NCBI GenBank assembly: GCA_902464565.1
Contig: CABQJV010000001.1
Span: forward strand, 62,001-126,000
Direction of reading: 5' to 3'
Length of the DNA stretch: 64,000 nt
From: an uncultured Collinsella sp.
Lineage (GTDB): Bacteria; Actinomycetota; Coriobacteriia; Coriobacteriales; Coriobacteriaceae
Part shown: one piece after another, positions 6,780 to 16,576 of the stretch
Layout of the letters: every line of letters begins with the position of its first letter
Numbering within the stretch: position 1 is the first letter of the stretch
The notes under the pieces: model-generated
The model's input: the letters and a program-made list of their open reading frames with translations, nothing else
What the model was told of the DNA's origin: nothing
The model's database searches: none
Made by a program: the position numbers and the translations under genes

Positions 6780-8639
6780 CTACTCCTCGCCCTCGAGCTT
6801 TTCGCTCGCCTCGAGCCACGCCATCTCCAGCTCGTCCATGGCGGCGTGGGCCTCGTCGATCTTTGCCTGCTGCTCGCCCAGCGCCGTGTAGTTGGTGGGG
6901 TCGACCTGGGCCATCGCGGCCTCGGCCTCCTCCACGCGGGCGCGCTGCGTCTCCATCTTACGCTCGAGCGAGCTCACCTCGCGGCGGAGCTTCTGGCGCT
7001 CGGCATTGGAAAGACCGTTGGGCTGCCCGCTCGTCTTGGGCTTTTCGGCCGCAACCGCTGCGGCGCCGGTGTCGAACGTGCCGGTCTTGGCGCTCGGCGC
7101 ACCCACGGGCTCGCCCTCGGCGGTGGCGTTGCACAGGCGCAGGTACTGGTCGACGCCACCGGGCATATGCGTCAGGTGGCCGTCGAGCAACGCCCACTGC
7201 TGGTCGGTCACGCGCTCCATCAAAAAGCGGTCGTGTGTCACCAAAATCAGCGTGCCCGGCCAGCCGTCGAGCAGGTCCTCGACAATCGCGAGCATGTCGG
7301 TATCCAGATCGTTGCCGGGCTCGTCCAGGATGAGCACGTTGGGCTCGTCCAGGATCGTCATCAGCAGCGACAGGCGACGGCGCTGGCCGCCCGAAAGGTC
7401 GCCGATACGACTCCAGAGCTGTTGGGTCGTAAAGCCCAGGCGCTCGCAGAGCTTCTCGGGCGAAGTCTCCTTGCCGTCGATGACGTAGTACTTCTTATAG
7501 TTGCTGAGCACCTCGCGGATCGTGTCGCCCATGTAGGGCTCGAGCTCCTCGAGCTGCTGCGATAGCACGCCAAAACGTACCGTCTGGCCGATCTTCACGC
7601 GGCCGCGCAGGGGCGCGATCTTGCCCTGGATCACGTCGAGCAGCGTGGACTTGCCGGCACCGTTCTCACCCAAAAGACCATAGCGGTCGCCCGCGCCGAT
7701 AAGCCAGGTCACGTCGGAGAGCACCTGCTTGGGCGCGCCGTCGGTATCCGCATAGCCGGCGTCCACGTCGATCACGTCGATGACCTGCTTGCCCAGGCGG
7801 CTCACCGCCAGGCGCTTGAGCTCCAGCTCGTCGCGCACGGGCGGCACGTCGGCGATGAGTTCGCGAGCGGCATCCACGCGAAACTTGGGCTTGGTGGAGC
7901 GCGCCTGGGCGCCACGGCTCAGCCACGCGAGCTCCTTGCGTGCCATGTTGCGACGACGCTCCTCGGTGACGGCGGCCATGCGGTCGCGCTCTACGCGCTG
8001 CAGGATGTATGCCGAGTAACCGCCCTCGAAGGGATCGACCTGGCCGTCGTGGACCTCCCACATGCTGGTGCAGACCTCGTCCAAGAACCAGCGGTCGTGC
8101 GTGACCACGAGCATGGCGCCCTGGCCGCGCTGCCAGCGGGCCTTTAAGTGACGCGCGAGCCAGTTGATGGTGCGCATGTCCAGGTGGTTGGTGGGCTCGT
8201 CGAGCATGAGCACGTCGTAGTCGCCGATCAGCAGGCGCGCAAGGTCCACGCGACGGCGCTGACCGCCCGAAAGCTCGCCCACCGTGCCCTCCCAGGGCAC
8301 ATCGCTAATGAGACCGGCGAGGATCTGGCGCGTACGCGGACTCGACGCCCACTCATACTCGGGAGTGTCGCCCACGACGGCATGATGCACGGTATCGGTG
8401 TCGACAAGTTGGTCCTTTTGGCCGAGCAGACCGATCGTGGTGCCGCGGCGATGCGTCACGCGGCCATCGTCGGGCTCCAGCGTGCCGGCGAGCACGCTCA
8501 GCAGCGTCGACTTGCCGTCGCCGTTTTTACCAACAATACCAATGCGGTCGCCCTCGCCCACGCCGAGCGTCACGCTATCGAAAATATGCTTGGTGGGAAA
8601 CTCTAGGCTGATGGAATCGCATCCCAAAAGAATCGCCAT
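6780..8639 (-). CDS. ABC-F ATPase, Uup-like
   Basis: A 619-residue protein with two ABC ATPase domains and no membrane segments, as in ABC-F translation factors. Walker A motifs are GKNGDGKST (about residue 37) and GENGAGKST (about 350). Both signatures read LSGGQRRR, and the Walker B regions end in DEPTNH and DEPGND. The C-terminal 75 residues are a Lys/Glu-rich coiled coil like the DNA/ribosome-binding tail of Uup. ABC-F proteins act at the ribosomal E site; Uup also affects branched DNA. I chose the ATG at 8639 (GGAGCAGGGCAT before it) over an in-frame start 52 codons upstream that crosses a hairpin. Confidence 0.9.
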   Translation of the reverse strand: MAILLGCDSISLEFPTKHIFDSVTLGVGEGDRIGIVGKNGDGKSTLLSVLAGTLEPDDGRVTHRRGTTIGLLGQKDQLVDTDTVHHAVVGDTPEYEWASSPRTRQILAGLISDVPWEGTVGELSGGQRRRVDLARLLIGDYDVLMLDEPTNHLDMRTINWLARHLKARWQRGQGAMLVVTHDRWFLDEVCTSMWEVHDGQVDPFEGGYSAYILQRVERDRMAAVTEERRRNMARKELAWLSRGAQARSTKPKFRVDAARELIADVPPVRDELELKRLAVSRLGKQVIDVIDVDAGYADTDGAPKQVLSDVTWLIGAGDRYGLLGENGAGKSTLLDVIQGKIAPLRGRVKIGQTVRFGVLSQQLEELEPYMGDTIREVLSNYKKYYVIDGKETSPEKLCERLGFTTQQLWSRIGDLSGGQRRRLSLLMTILDEPNVLILDEPGNDLDTDMLAIVEDLLDGWPGTLILVTHDRFLMERVTDQQWALLDGHLTHMPGGVDQYLRLCNATAEGEPVGAPSAKTGTFDTGAAAVAAEKPKTSGQPNGLSNAERQKLRREVSSLERKMETQRARVEEAEAAMAQVDPTNYTALGEQQAKIDEAHAAMDELEMAWLEASEKLEGEE

Positions 8640-8699
8640 ATGCCCTGCTCCTTCGTAGAAATTCAACGTTGTCCATGATAGCAGCGAGCCCCACCCCAA

Positions 8700-8734
8700 A
8701 CCACCACGAAGGTGCCTGTCCCCTTTGTGGTGGT
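8700..8734. repeat. REP-like hairpin (GGTGCCTGTCCCC family)
   Basis: ACCACCACGAAGG pairs with CCTTTGTGGTGGT (13 bp, one G-U) around a loop containing the AGGTGCCTGTCCCCTT core. On the minus strand this reads AAGGGGACAGGCACCT, a core that recurs in REP/RAYT-type repeats of many bacteria. It lies between the pstB terminator and the ABC-F start. Confidence 0.65.
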
Positions 8735-8750
8735 CGCTTCGGTCGCAGAG

Positions 8751-8788
8751 CAAAAAGGCGGGCCATCTCCCGCAAGAGATGACCCGCC
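8751..8788 (-). terminator. Rho-independent terminator of the pst operon
   Basis: Read on the minus strand, GGCGGGTCATCTC pairs with GAGATGGCCCGCC (one mismatch) and is followed by TTTTTG. It lies about 57 nt after the pstB stop. Confidence 0.88.
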
Positions 8789-8844
8789 CCTCCAATCAGT
8801 CCCGTGGCGACCGTGGCCGCCACGGGCCTCAAGCATGTCCCGGA

Positions 8845-9713
<869 letters not shown>

Positions 9714-9717
<4 letters not shown>

Positions 9718-10640
9718 TCGGCCGTCATCTTCCTTGCCAGTTGCTTGCCCACGATACGGGCAACTATGTTAAACAGCAGCACGCAGATCATCAGCAGTGC
9801 AGCGGTGCCCCAAACGATCTGCTGGGCCTCGGGGCTGCCCTCGCCGTAAATCTTGTAGATGTGCACGGCGAGCGACTCACCGGGGCGGAACACGTTCCAA
9901 GCGCAGGTGGGGCTCGACAGGTTAAAGCTCAAGAAGTTCAAACGCACCGGCGAGCTCATGCCCGAGGTAAAGAGCAGTGCCGCGGCCTCGCCAAACACGC
10001 GGCCGGCCGAAAGCACGATGCCGGTCACGATGGCAGGCATGGCCTCGGGGATCAGGATGTGCAGCGTGGCCTCCCAGCGGGTAAGGCCCATGGCCAGGCA
10101 CGCATCGCGCTGGGCCTGCGGCACGTCCTCGAGCGCCTGCTGGATCACGCGCACCAGGATGGGAATGTTGAACATGGTGAGCGCGACGGCGCCGGAGATG
10201 ATGGAGTACTTCCAGCCCAGCCGCACCGAGAACACCAGGAAACCGAACATGCCGACAACGATGGAAGGCAGCGAGGACAGCGTCTCGATGGCGGTGGAAG
10301 CGATGTCGCGGATGGGACCGTCCGGCGCGTACTCAACCAAAAAGACCGCGCCGCCCAGGCTGATGGGCACCGAGATGATCAGGGTGATCAGCAGCAGATA
10401 GAACGAGTCGAACAGCTGGTAGAGTACGCCGCCCTGAGTTCCGTTGGCGCGCGACGGCTGCGTGAGAAAACCCGGCTGGAACAGCGTCGAGATGCCCTCG
10501 AACAGGATATAGGCCACCATGGAGACGACGATGAGCATGACGATGGCGATGATTGCCGTCAGCACGCCCGTGGCGATGCGATCCTGCTTTTGAACGCGCC
10601 CGAGTCTCGCCTCGTCGATATGGATGCGCGTGCTAGCCAC
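9714..10640 (-). CDS. pstA: Phosphate ABC transporter permease PstA
   Basis: A 308-residue membrane permease with about six hydrophobic segments and the inner-membrane ABC permease loop (EDVPQAQRDACLAMGLTRWEA, the EAA-type coupling helix, about residue 180). Its LPSIVVGMFGF and ISGAVALTMFNIPI segments are characteristic of PstA. With PstC it forms the phosphate channel, driven by PstB and fed by PstS. It overlaps pstC by 8 nt and pstB by 4 nt, which indicates a single mRNA. Confidence 0.95.
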
Positions 10641-11541
10641 GAGCCTTCGCCCCCTTGCGGCCGATAATGTGGATGATCAGGATGAAGATGAGGCTCATAC
10701 CCATCAGCAGCAGACCGAGCGCCCACAGAACATCGTCCTGGGCCGAACCCTCGGCATAGACCGCCATGGACGTGGTGAGCGTGGTGGTGATGGTCGAGGC
10801 CGGCGACAGCAGCGACGTCGGCATGGCCTCAATACCGCCGATGACCATGCGCACGGCGAGCGTCTCGCCAAAGGCGCGCGTCATGCCAAGGATGACCGCA
10901 GTCATGAGCGACGGCATGGCGGACTTGAGCACCACGTGCCAGATGGTCTGCCAGCGGGTGTAGCCCAGCGCGAGCGAGCCCTGACGGTAGCCGTCGGGCA
11001 CGGCGCGCAGGCCATCGACCGAAAGGGTGGTCATCGTCGGCAGGATCATGACAGCCAGCACGATGGCGCCGGGCAGGATGCCCAGACCCGTGCTCACGTG
11101 GAAAACGGACTTCATAAGTCCGACGACCACGTGAAAGCCAATCAGTCCAAAGACGACCGAGGGAATGCCGGTCAAAAGCTCAATAAGCGGCTGAAAGACC
11201 TTGGAACCAAATTTGGGTTGGATCTCGACCGCAAAGATGGCGGAGCCGATGGCGATGGGCAGCGCGATGAGCGTGGAGAGCACCATGACCGCAAACGAGG
11301 TGACGATCAGGGGCAGGGCGCCGGTATAGGGCAGACCGTTTTCGGCTGTGTTGGCCAGGTCCCACTTGGTGCCGGTGAAGAACTCGACAACCGAAACGCC
11401 ATCCTTGAGAAAAGCCGAGAGGCCCTTTTGGGCGACCATGAAGATAAGCGCGGCAACGACAAGCGTCACGAGCGCTACGCACGCGCCCGTGACGCCCAGG
11501 CCCACGTTCTCAAGGTCGCGCTTTGGCAGCTGTTTTGCCAT
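10633..11541 (-). CDS. pstC: Phosphate ABC transporter permease PstC
   Basis: A 302-residue permease partner of PstA, with six predicted membrane helices. Characteristic segments are EFFTGTKWDL after the first helix, AVEIQPKFG, ELLTGIPSVVFGLIG, and an EAA-type loop around ALGYTRWQTIWHVVL. It starts 25 nt after the pstS stop and overlaps pstA. It acts in the cytoplasmic membrane as half of the phosphate pore. Confidence 0.95.
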   Translation of the reverse strand: MAKQLPKRDLENVGLGVTGACVALVTLVVAALIFMVAQKGLSAFLKDGVSVVEFFTGTKWDLANTAENGLPYTGALPLIVTSFAVMVLSTLIALPIAIGSAIFAVEIQPKFGSKVFQPLIELLTGIPSVVFGLIGFHVVVGLMKSVFHVSTGLGILPGAIVLAVMILPTMTTLSVDGLRAVPDGYRQGSLALGYTRWQTIWHVVLKSAMPSLMTAVILGMTRAFGETLAVRMVIGGIEAMPTSLLSPASTITTTLTTSMAVYAEGSAQDDVLWALGLLLMGMSLIFILIIHIIGRKGAKARG

Positions 11542-11566
11542 TGCAAACCTTTCCGGGGGCGATTAC

Positions 11567-12505
11567 TTATTTAGCAGAGACCTTGCCGCTGGCGTCCTTG
11601 ACGACCTTCATGGCAGAGACGGGGATAAAGCCCTGCTCCTCGACGAGCTTGCCCTGGACGTCGTCGGAAAGCATGAACTCCAGGAAGGCCGTGGTGGCCT
11701 CGTCGGCGTCCTTGGAGCAGTACATGTGCTCGGTAGCCCAGATCTTGAAGGAGTCGTCGGTGACGTTAGCGCTCTTGGGCTCGACGCCCTCGACCTTGAT
11801 GGCGTTGAACTTGGAGTCATCGAAGTGCGAGAAGTCGAGGTAGGAGATGGCGTTATCGGTGCTGCCCATCTGAGTCTGGACATCGCCGGACTTGTCGAGC
11901 TCGGCGTCGCCCTTAAAGTCGACTGCCTCGTCGCCAAAGACGGCAGCCTCGAAGGTGGCGCGGGTACCGGAACCGGCCTTGCGGTTGAGAACGACGATCT
12001 TGGCGTCGTCGCCGCCGACCTCCTTCCAGTTGGTGATCTGGCCGGAGAAGATGCCCTTGAGCTGCTCGAGGGACAGGTCGTCGACCTTCACGTTCTTAGA
12101 GACGACGGGACCCATGCCCACGACGGCGACCTCGTGGTCGACGAGGTTCTTGACCTGGTCGGCCTCGAGCTTGGTCTCGGCGAAGACGTCGGAGTTACCG
12201 ATGGTGACGGTGCCGGCGGCAACAGCGGTCAGACCTTTGCCCGAACCGTTGCCCGAGCCGGAGACGGAGACGTCGGGGTTGGCATCCATGAACTTCTCGG
12301 CAGCGGCCTCGACGAGAGCCTGGAACGAGGAGGCACCGTCGTAGGTCACCTCGCCGGAGACGGACTCGGCAGCAGCGGCGCTACCCTTGTCGGCGGCGTC
12401 GGATGCGCCTGCGCCGCCGCAGCCAACGAGACCGAGACCGACGATGCTGGCAAGACCACCAGCAAGGCCGAGGAACTGACGACGAGAATAAGCCTGATCG
12501 AGCAT
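11567..12505 (-). CDS. pstS: Phosphate-binding lipoprotein PstS
   Basis: A 312-residue phosphate-binding protein. The N terminus has a twin-arginine motif (SRRQFLGLAGG) and a lipobox LVGC, so it may be exported by Tat and then lipidated, an uncommon route for PstS. Phosphate-binding phrases include SGSGNGSGKGL and KAGSGTRATFE. I chose the ATG at 12505 because AAAGGAAG lies just upstream; an in-frame start 30 codons earlier adds charged residues before the signal. It captures phosphate at the cell surface for PstCAB. Expression should rise in phosphate starvation, but I could not identify a Pho box with confidence. Confidence 0.93.
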   Translation of the reverse strand: MLDQAYSRRQFLGLAGGLASIVGLGLVGCGGAGASDAADKGSAAAAESVSGEVTYDGASSFQALVEAAAEKFMDANPDVSVSGSGNGSGKGLTAVAAGTVTIGNSDVFAETKLEADQVKNLVDHEVAVVGMGPVVSKNVKVDDLSLEQLKGIFSGQITNWKEVGGDDAKIVVLNRKAGSGTRATFEAAVFGDEAVDFKGDAELDKSGDVQTQMGSTDNAISYLDFSHFDDSKFNAIKVEGVEPKSANVTDDSFKIWATEHMYCSKDADEATTAFLEFMLSDDVQGKLVEEQGFIPVSAMKVVKDASGKVSAK

Positions 12506-12708
12506 GATCTTCCTTTCGTACATGCGAATCGCGGGCACCCCGCCCGCTTTGCTGTTTGGAAAGATACGACCCCGACCGGGCAGCACCCGCGCCAACTGCG
12601 GTTTCTTACGGGCATTTGATAAACCCTTACCGCAAGCGCGGCAGGGCTTTACAAACGAATAACAATCCCGCTGACAAGCATGGCCCGCCTTTTACACCGA
12701 TAAAAAAG

Positions 12709-12777
12709 AAGTTGCGGTGAAATAGTTCCTGTTTGGCTGTTAGGCAGCCGATTCTAGGAACTATTCCACCGCAACTT
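12709..12777. repeat. Palindrome family P, copy 1
   Basis: Arms AAGTTGCGGTG...AGTTCC (12709-12729) and GGAACT...CACCGCAACTT (12757-12777) are 21 bp with one mismatch. It lies 22 nt beyond the stop of the M20 peptidase gene (minus strand). The remaining DNA up to pstS holds no gene. Confidence 0.85.
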
Positions 12778-12799
12778 AGATTGGCAAAACGCCGCAACC

Positions 12800-14236
12800 T
12801 TAAAGCTCGAGCTCGTTGAGCCTTAAGATCGCAACAATATAGATCTTGAGCGCTTGCTTGAGCTGTTCCTCGTTGGCACACTCGTTGGGGCCGTGCATCT
12901 GGCCGCCCCACGCGGGCAGCTCAAGGCCGGTCTCCTCGGGGCCAAACGATACGGCGCGGGCAAAGTTGCGCGCGTACGTGCCACCGCCCATGGCGAAGGG
13001 CTCGGCATGCTTGCCCGTAAACTCGTTATAGGTATCAATCAGCGCTTTCACGGCCGGATCGTCGGCAGAGACCGAGAACGGCACCTTGGTACGACCCACG
13101 AGATACGTCACACCAAAGCGGCCCACGAGCGGCTCGAGCTGCTCGCAGATGGTATCGGCGCTCGTGCTGTCGGGGAAACGCACGTCGATGACCTGCTCAA
13201 TGTGGCCATCCGCCACGCGGATGACGCCGGGGTTGCAGGTGAGCGGGCCAAACGCCGGGCTCGTCGCGTCGATACCCAGGCCGCGGCCATAGGCGTCCGC
13301 ATGCACAAAGGCCAGAAACTTGACAAACTCGTGCTCGGCAGGCGTCAGCAGGCGCTCGTCGCGCGCACCAAACGCATCCTCGGCCTCGCGCAGATACGCC
13401 ACGATGAGGCCGACGGCATTGATTGTTCCCTCGGGCATCGAGGCATGACCGCCAATGCCGTGGGCGAAAATCTGCGCATGCCCGTTGCCGAGCGCCGTGA
13501 TCTCCAGGCGGTCGGCGTTCTCAACAGGCGCCGGCAGCTCATCGGCGGCAATCGCAAGCTCGCAGATAGACTGCGACGGAATGGCGTTGCTCGCTTCGGC
13601 GCCGCTCCAGGACACAATGCGCCCGCCGTCGATCTTGGGACTCACAAACGTCGCCCCAAACTGGCCCTTCTCGGCATTACAAACCGGGAACTCGGCATCG
13701 GGCGTAAACAGAAAGTCGGGGTTCGCGTGGTTCTCCAGATAATGGTGAACGTCGGACATGCCCACTTCCTCATCGCATCCCAGCAGCGCGCGGAAGGTAT
13801 AGCGCGGGGTAATGCCGTGCTTGAGCAGATAGGCGCCGGCGTAGAGCGACAGCACCGCCGGGCCCTTGTCGTCGATTACGCCGCGACCGAGCAGCCAGCC
13901 CTCTCGGCGCTCCATCGCAAACGGGTCGGTGTTCCAACCGGGACCGGCGGGAACCACGTCCACGTGGCAGATGGTCGCGAGCTGCTTGTCGCCGCGGCCA
14001 GGGATATCGGCAATGCCCACATAGCCCTCGTCGTCGCTCGTCTGGTAGCCGAGCTTCTGCGCAATGCCGAGCGCGCAATCGAGCGCGTCACGGACTGGGC
14101 GGCCAAACGGCGCACCGGGCTCTGCGTCGGCAGCAACGGCTACAGACGGATAACTCACCAGCTGCTCGATATCGGCGACGACATCTTCCCAGACCTCGTC
14201 GACATACTCAGCGACGCTCTGCTCCACCTGATTCAT
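12800..14236 (-). CDS. M20-family dipeptidase (PepV-like)
   Basis: A 478-residue zinc aminopeptidase-type hydrolase. Metal and catalytic motifs appear in order: CHVDVVP (His and Asp, about residue 87), RGVIDDKGP (bridging Asp and neighbour), GCDEEVGM (Glu-Glu pair, about 155), PDAEFP, and a C-terminal MHGPNE His. The insertion between the metal ligands forms the dimer lid domain of M20. Length and the GGGTYARN segment fit PepV/Sapep dipeptidases, which cleave dipeptides inside the cell. The start at 14236 has an ideal AAGGAGG ribosome site; the longer frame does not. Carnosinase-like specificity is possible. Confidence 0.85.
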   Translation of the reverse strand: MNQVEQSVAEYVDEVWEDVVADIEQLVSYPSVAVAADAEPGAPFGRPVRDALDCALGIAQKLGYQTSDDEGYVGIADIPGRGDKQLATICHVDVVPAGPGWNTDPFAMERREGWLLGRGVIDDKGPAVLSLYAGAYLLKHGITPRYTFRALLGCDEEVGMSDVHHYLENHANPDFLFTPDAEFPVCNAEKGQFGATFVSPKIDGGRIVSWSGAEASNAIPSQSICELAIAADELPAPVENADRLEITALGNGHAQIFAHGIGGHASMPEGTINAVGLIVAYLREAEDAFGARDERLLTPAEHEFVKFLAFVHADAYGRGLGIDATSPAFGPLTCNPGVIRVADGHIEQVIDVRFPDSTSADTICEQLEPLVGRFGVTYLVGRTKVPFSVSADDPAVKALIDTYNEFTGKHAEPFAMGGGTYARNFARAVSFGPEETGLELPAWGGQMHGPNECANEEQLKQALKIYIVAILRLNELEL

Positions 14237-14290
14237 GGACGACCTCCTTACCAATGAGGGGCGAGCGTGCCCGCCCCTCACATCACATAC

Positions 14291-14953
14291 TTATATAGCG
14301 AAAAGTTTAGCAAGCTCGGCCACCGAGTGCACCACCGCATCGGCACCCGCGGCCTCGTGCTCCCCCAGCGCCGCCGCGCCCGAATAGATGCCGATACACG
14401 GCACACCCATCGCGTGCGCGCCCTCCACATCGTTAAAGCGGTCGCCGATCATCACGGCCTCGTCGGCCGTCGCACCGAGCGCCGCCAGCGCATCGCGAAC
14501 CGAATCTGCCTTGGTCTCGCGCCCCTGCGGCGGATTCATGCCAACCACGGCTTCGAACTGGCAAAGCCCCAGCTCATGCACCATATCGATGCACTTCGCC
14601 TCCATGCGCGACGTCGCCACGGCCATACGCTTGCCCTGGGCGGTCAACCCATCAAGCAGCTCGGGAATCCCATCGAACACGGGGTACTCCTCCGGCCCCA
14701 GCTCGTCAAAAAAGGCGCGGTACTCGTCGGCCACCACGAGCGATTCCTCGCGCGTAAAGCCGTAAAAGTCGTGGAAGCTCTTCCACAGGGGCGGCCCGAT
14801 CATGCGACGCAGGTCACCCATCTGCGCCTCCGAAAACCCGCGCGCAGCCAGCGTCTTGCGCGTCGAGGTCATCACCGCCCGGCCCGTATCGGCCACCGTG
14901 CCATCGAAATCAAATAGCACGACCGGCCGCCTGCATATCTCCAGTGCCTCCAT
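14291..14953 (-). CDS. HAD hydrolase, phosphoglycolate-phosphatase-like
   Basis: A 220-residue HAD subfamily IA enzyme. Motif I is LFDFDGTVADTG (residues 13-24), the motif II Thr/Ser lies in VATSRME, and the GDRFNDVEGA motif binds Mg near residue 172. A small alpha-helical cap sits between motifs I and II. This matches Gph/PGMB-type phosphatases; the physiological substrate cannot be fixed. Two start codons lie 6 nt apart; the one at 14953 has GAGG at better spacing. It lies 54 nt before the M20 peptidase on the same strand and is probably cotranscribed with it. Confidence 0.82.
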   Translation of the reverse strand: MEALEICRRPVVLFDFDGTVADTGRAVMTSTRKTLAARGFSEAQMGDLRRMIGPPLWKSFHDFYGFTREESLVVADEYRAFFDELGPEEYPVFDGIPELLDGLTAQGKRMAVATSRMEAKCIDMVHELGLCQFEAVVGMNPPQGRETKADSVRDALAALGATADEAVMIGDRFNDVEGAHAMGVPCIGIYSGAAALGEHEAAGADAVVHSVAELAKLFAI

Positions 14954-15003
14954 CGGCATTCCTCTTCCCCAGTTGACGATTTCCACACCGACACTTCAAA
15001 CTG

Positions 15004-15031
15004 TTGACTATTCAACAATTGAACCTAGTAA
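15004..15031 (+). promoter_or_regulatory. Probable degV promoter with overlapping palindromes
   Basis: TTGACT (15004-15009), a 16-bp spacer and TAGTAA (15026-15031) form a plausible sigma-A promoter. Two palindromes overlap it, GTTGA-CTAT-TCAAC and TTCAA-CAA-TTGAA, which could be a repressor site. Confidence 0.45.
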
Positions 15032-15109
15032 TGTGGAACGACTCTACTATACTTGTCGCACTTTGCTCTCAGAAGGCGGCGCGCAAGCGCCCCAACGAAA
15101 GGTGCAATT

Positions 15110-15970
15110 ATGTCTTTTGCCATCATAACCGACTCCACGTCGGACATCTCCCCCGCCCGCGCCCAAGAGCTCGGCATTTACGTGATTCCGCTGCATGTGA
15201 TTATCGAGGGCGAGGACCTGCTCGACCAGGTGCAGATTACCGCCCAGGAGTACGTCGCGCGCATGGCCGGTTCCGAGCAACTGCCGCACACCTCGCAGCC
15301 GAGCGCCGGCGAGTTCAAGGCACTCTTTGACCGCGTGCGCGCCGACGGCCACGACAGCGCCATCTTTATCTCGCTGTGCAGCGAGTGGTCCGCCTGCTAT
15401 GCCAACGCCAGCCTGACGGCCGAAACGCACGAGCTCGACGTGCGCTGCATCGATTCGCGCACCGGCTCGGGCGCCGAGGGCCTGCTGGTGGAGTACGCGC
15501 TTGCCATGCGCGAGGACGGCCGCAGCCTGGACGAGACTGAGGCGCAGATCCGCGCGACGCTGCCCGACGCCCACCTGCTGCTGATTCCCCGCACGCTCGA
15601 GAACCTCGTTAAGAACGGCCGCGCACCTAAACTCGCCGGCCAGCTCACGCAAATGCTCAAAATTCGCCTAGCCGTTTCGCCGGAGTGGAAATCGGGCGAG
15701 ATCAAGGCCATCAAGAAGGGCCGCGGCGCCAAGCGCATCGTCGCCAACACCATGGCCGACTGCCTCGCGTTTTTGGCTGAACACCCGGGTTCGAGCGTGC
15801 GCGTACTCACGACCGGCGCCGCCGAGGAGCACGAGCTCGTCAACCAGGCGCTCGCAGGCCAGAACTACGTAGACGCCGGCACCGGCCCCATCGGCTGCAC
15901 CATCGCCACCCACGTAGGCGTCGACGCCATCGCCATCAGCTACTGCCCCCGCTACCAGCCCATCCACTAG
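15110..15970 (+). CDS. DegV-family fatty-acid-binding protein (FakB-like)
   Basis: A 286-residue DegV protein. The N-terminal FAIITDSTSDISP holds the TDST motif that contacts the fatty-acid carboxylate, and SQPSAGEFKALF and CIDSRTGSGAEGLLVEYA are the other family blocks. Known DegV/FakB proteins hold a fatty acid for phosphorylation by FakA in phospholipid synthesis. No fakA is visible here. I chose the ATG at 15110 (GAAAGG 7 nt upstream) over one 19 codons earlier. A second, clearly divergent degV lies at 33720-34610, so the two may prefer different acyl chains. Confidence 0.9.
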   Translation: MSFAIITDSTSDISPARAQELGIYVIPLHVIIEGEDLLDQVQITAQEYVARMAGSEQLPHTSQPSAGEFKALFDRVRADGHDSAIFISLCSEWSACYANASLTAETHELDVRCIDSRTGSGAEGLLVEYALAMREDGRSLDETEAQIRATLPDAHLLLIPRTLENLVKNGRAPKLAGQLTQMLKIRLAVSPEWKSGEIKAIKKGRGAKRIVANTMADCLAFLAEHPGSSVRVLTTGAAEEHELVNQALAGQNYVDAGTGPIGCTIATHVGVDAIAISYCPRYQPIH

Positions 15971-15985
15971 GGGCACCTTTACCAC

Positions 15986-16048
15986 TTGCGGTGGAATAGG
16001 GACTGTTTTTGGCTTATCAGCCGCAAATCAGTCCCTATTCCACCGCAA
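15986..16048. repeat. Palindrome family P, copy 2
   Basis: Perfect 20-bp arms at 15986-16005 and 16029-16048 (TTGCGGTGGAATAG... and its complement). The loop contains GGCTTATCAGCC. It lies 16 nt after the degV stop. The arms and loop are almost identical to copy 3, on the other side of the primase-helicase gene. Confidence 0.9.
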
Positions 16049-16138
16049 CTTCTTTTGCTGAGCCATCCATATACAAGATATGCTGACGATCGGCGCATTC
16101 CCAGCTGTTTGGGGGAGCTTCGACTAGCCCCTAGCGGT

Positions 16139-16368
16139 ACCCGGTGGGCAAAAAATGGCAAATATGAGTACTGTCATAAATTTAGTAACAGCAAAATGTC
16201 GCTGAAATTGCCCGCTTCCACCGATTTCAAGCTCCATAAAGCCCCGAATCGTCGTGTTTAGAGGGGTGAATATACTAAAACTCAGTCAATTGGTCTTAGA
16301 TACTTCTCAAATGATATGAGACTAACCGAGCAACAGTACTCATATTTGCCATTTTTTGCCCACCGGGT
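16139..16368. mobile_element. MITE-like element, copy A (230 bp)
   Basis: Perfect 36-bp terminal inverted repeats (16139-16174 and 16333-16368) carry GGCAAATATGAGTACTGT and its complement. The 158-bp core has no ORF of note. A second element with the same ends and exactly the same length lies at 50754-50983. No transposase is encoded, so it would be non-autonomous. The rest of the 15971-16576 gap, after the element, shows no clear promoter. Confidence 0.8.
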
Positions 16369-16576
16369 CTGAATGAGGTCCGCTCTTTACGCCTCCGGCT
16401 ACCTATATGACCGCAAACCCTGATTATCAAGGGCCGTCGCGCGCCTTGGCATCGACCGAAAGCCGCTCGCAGAATAATCCCTTGCCATTAGCAAACTTGA
16501 ATCGAAATTACATATCCCAAAAAGCCGTAATGCCGTACCCTCGTCTCAACAACTCCAATACAAGGACGGCATTCAA

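Noticed and set aside
12854..14257. 467-codon plus-strand frame opposite the M20 peptidase
   Set aside because: It mirrors a gene with all M20 metal ligands; the plus frame lacks a ribosome site and family motifs.
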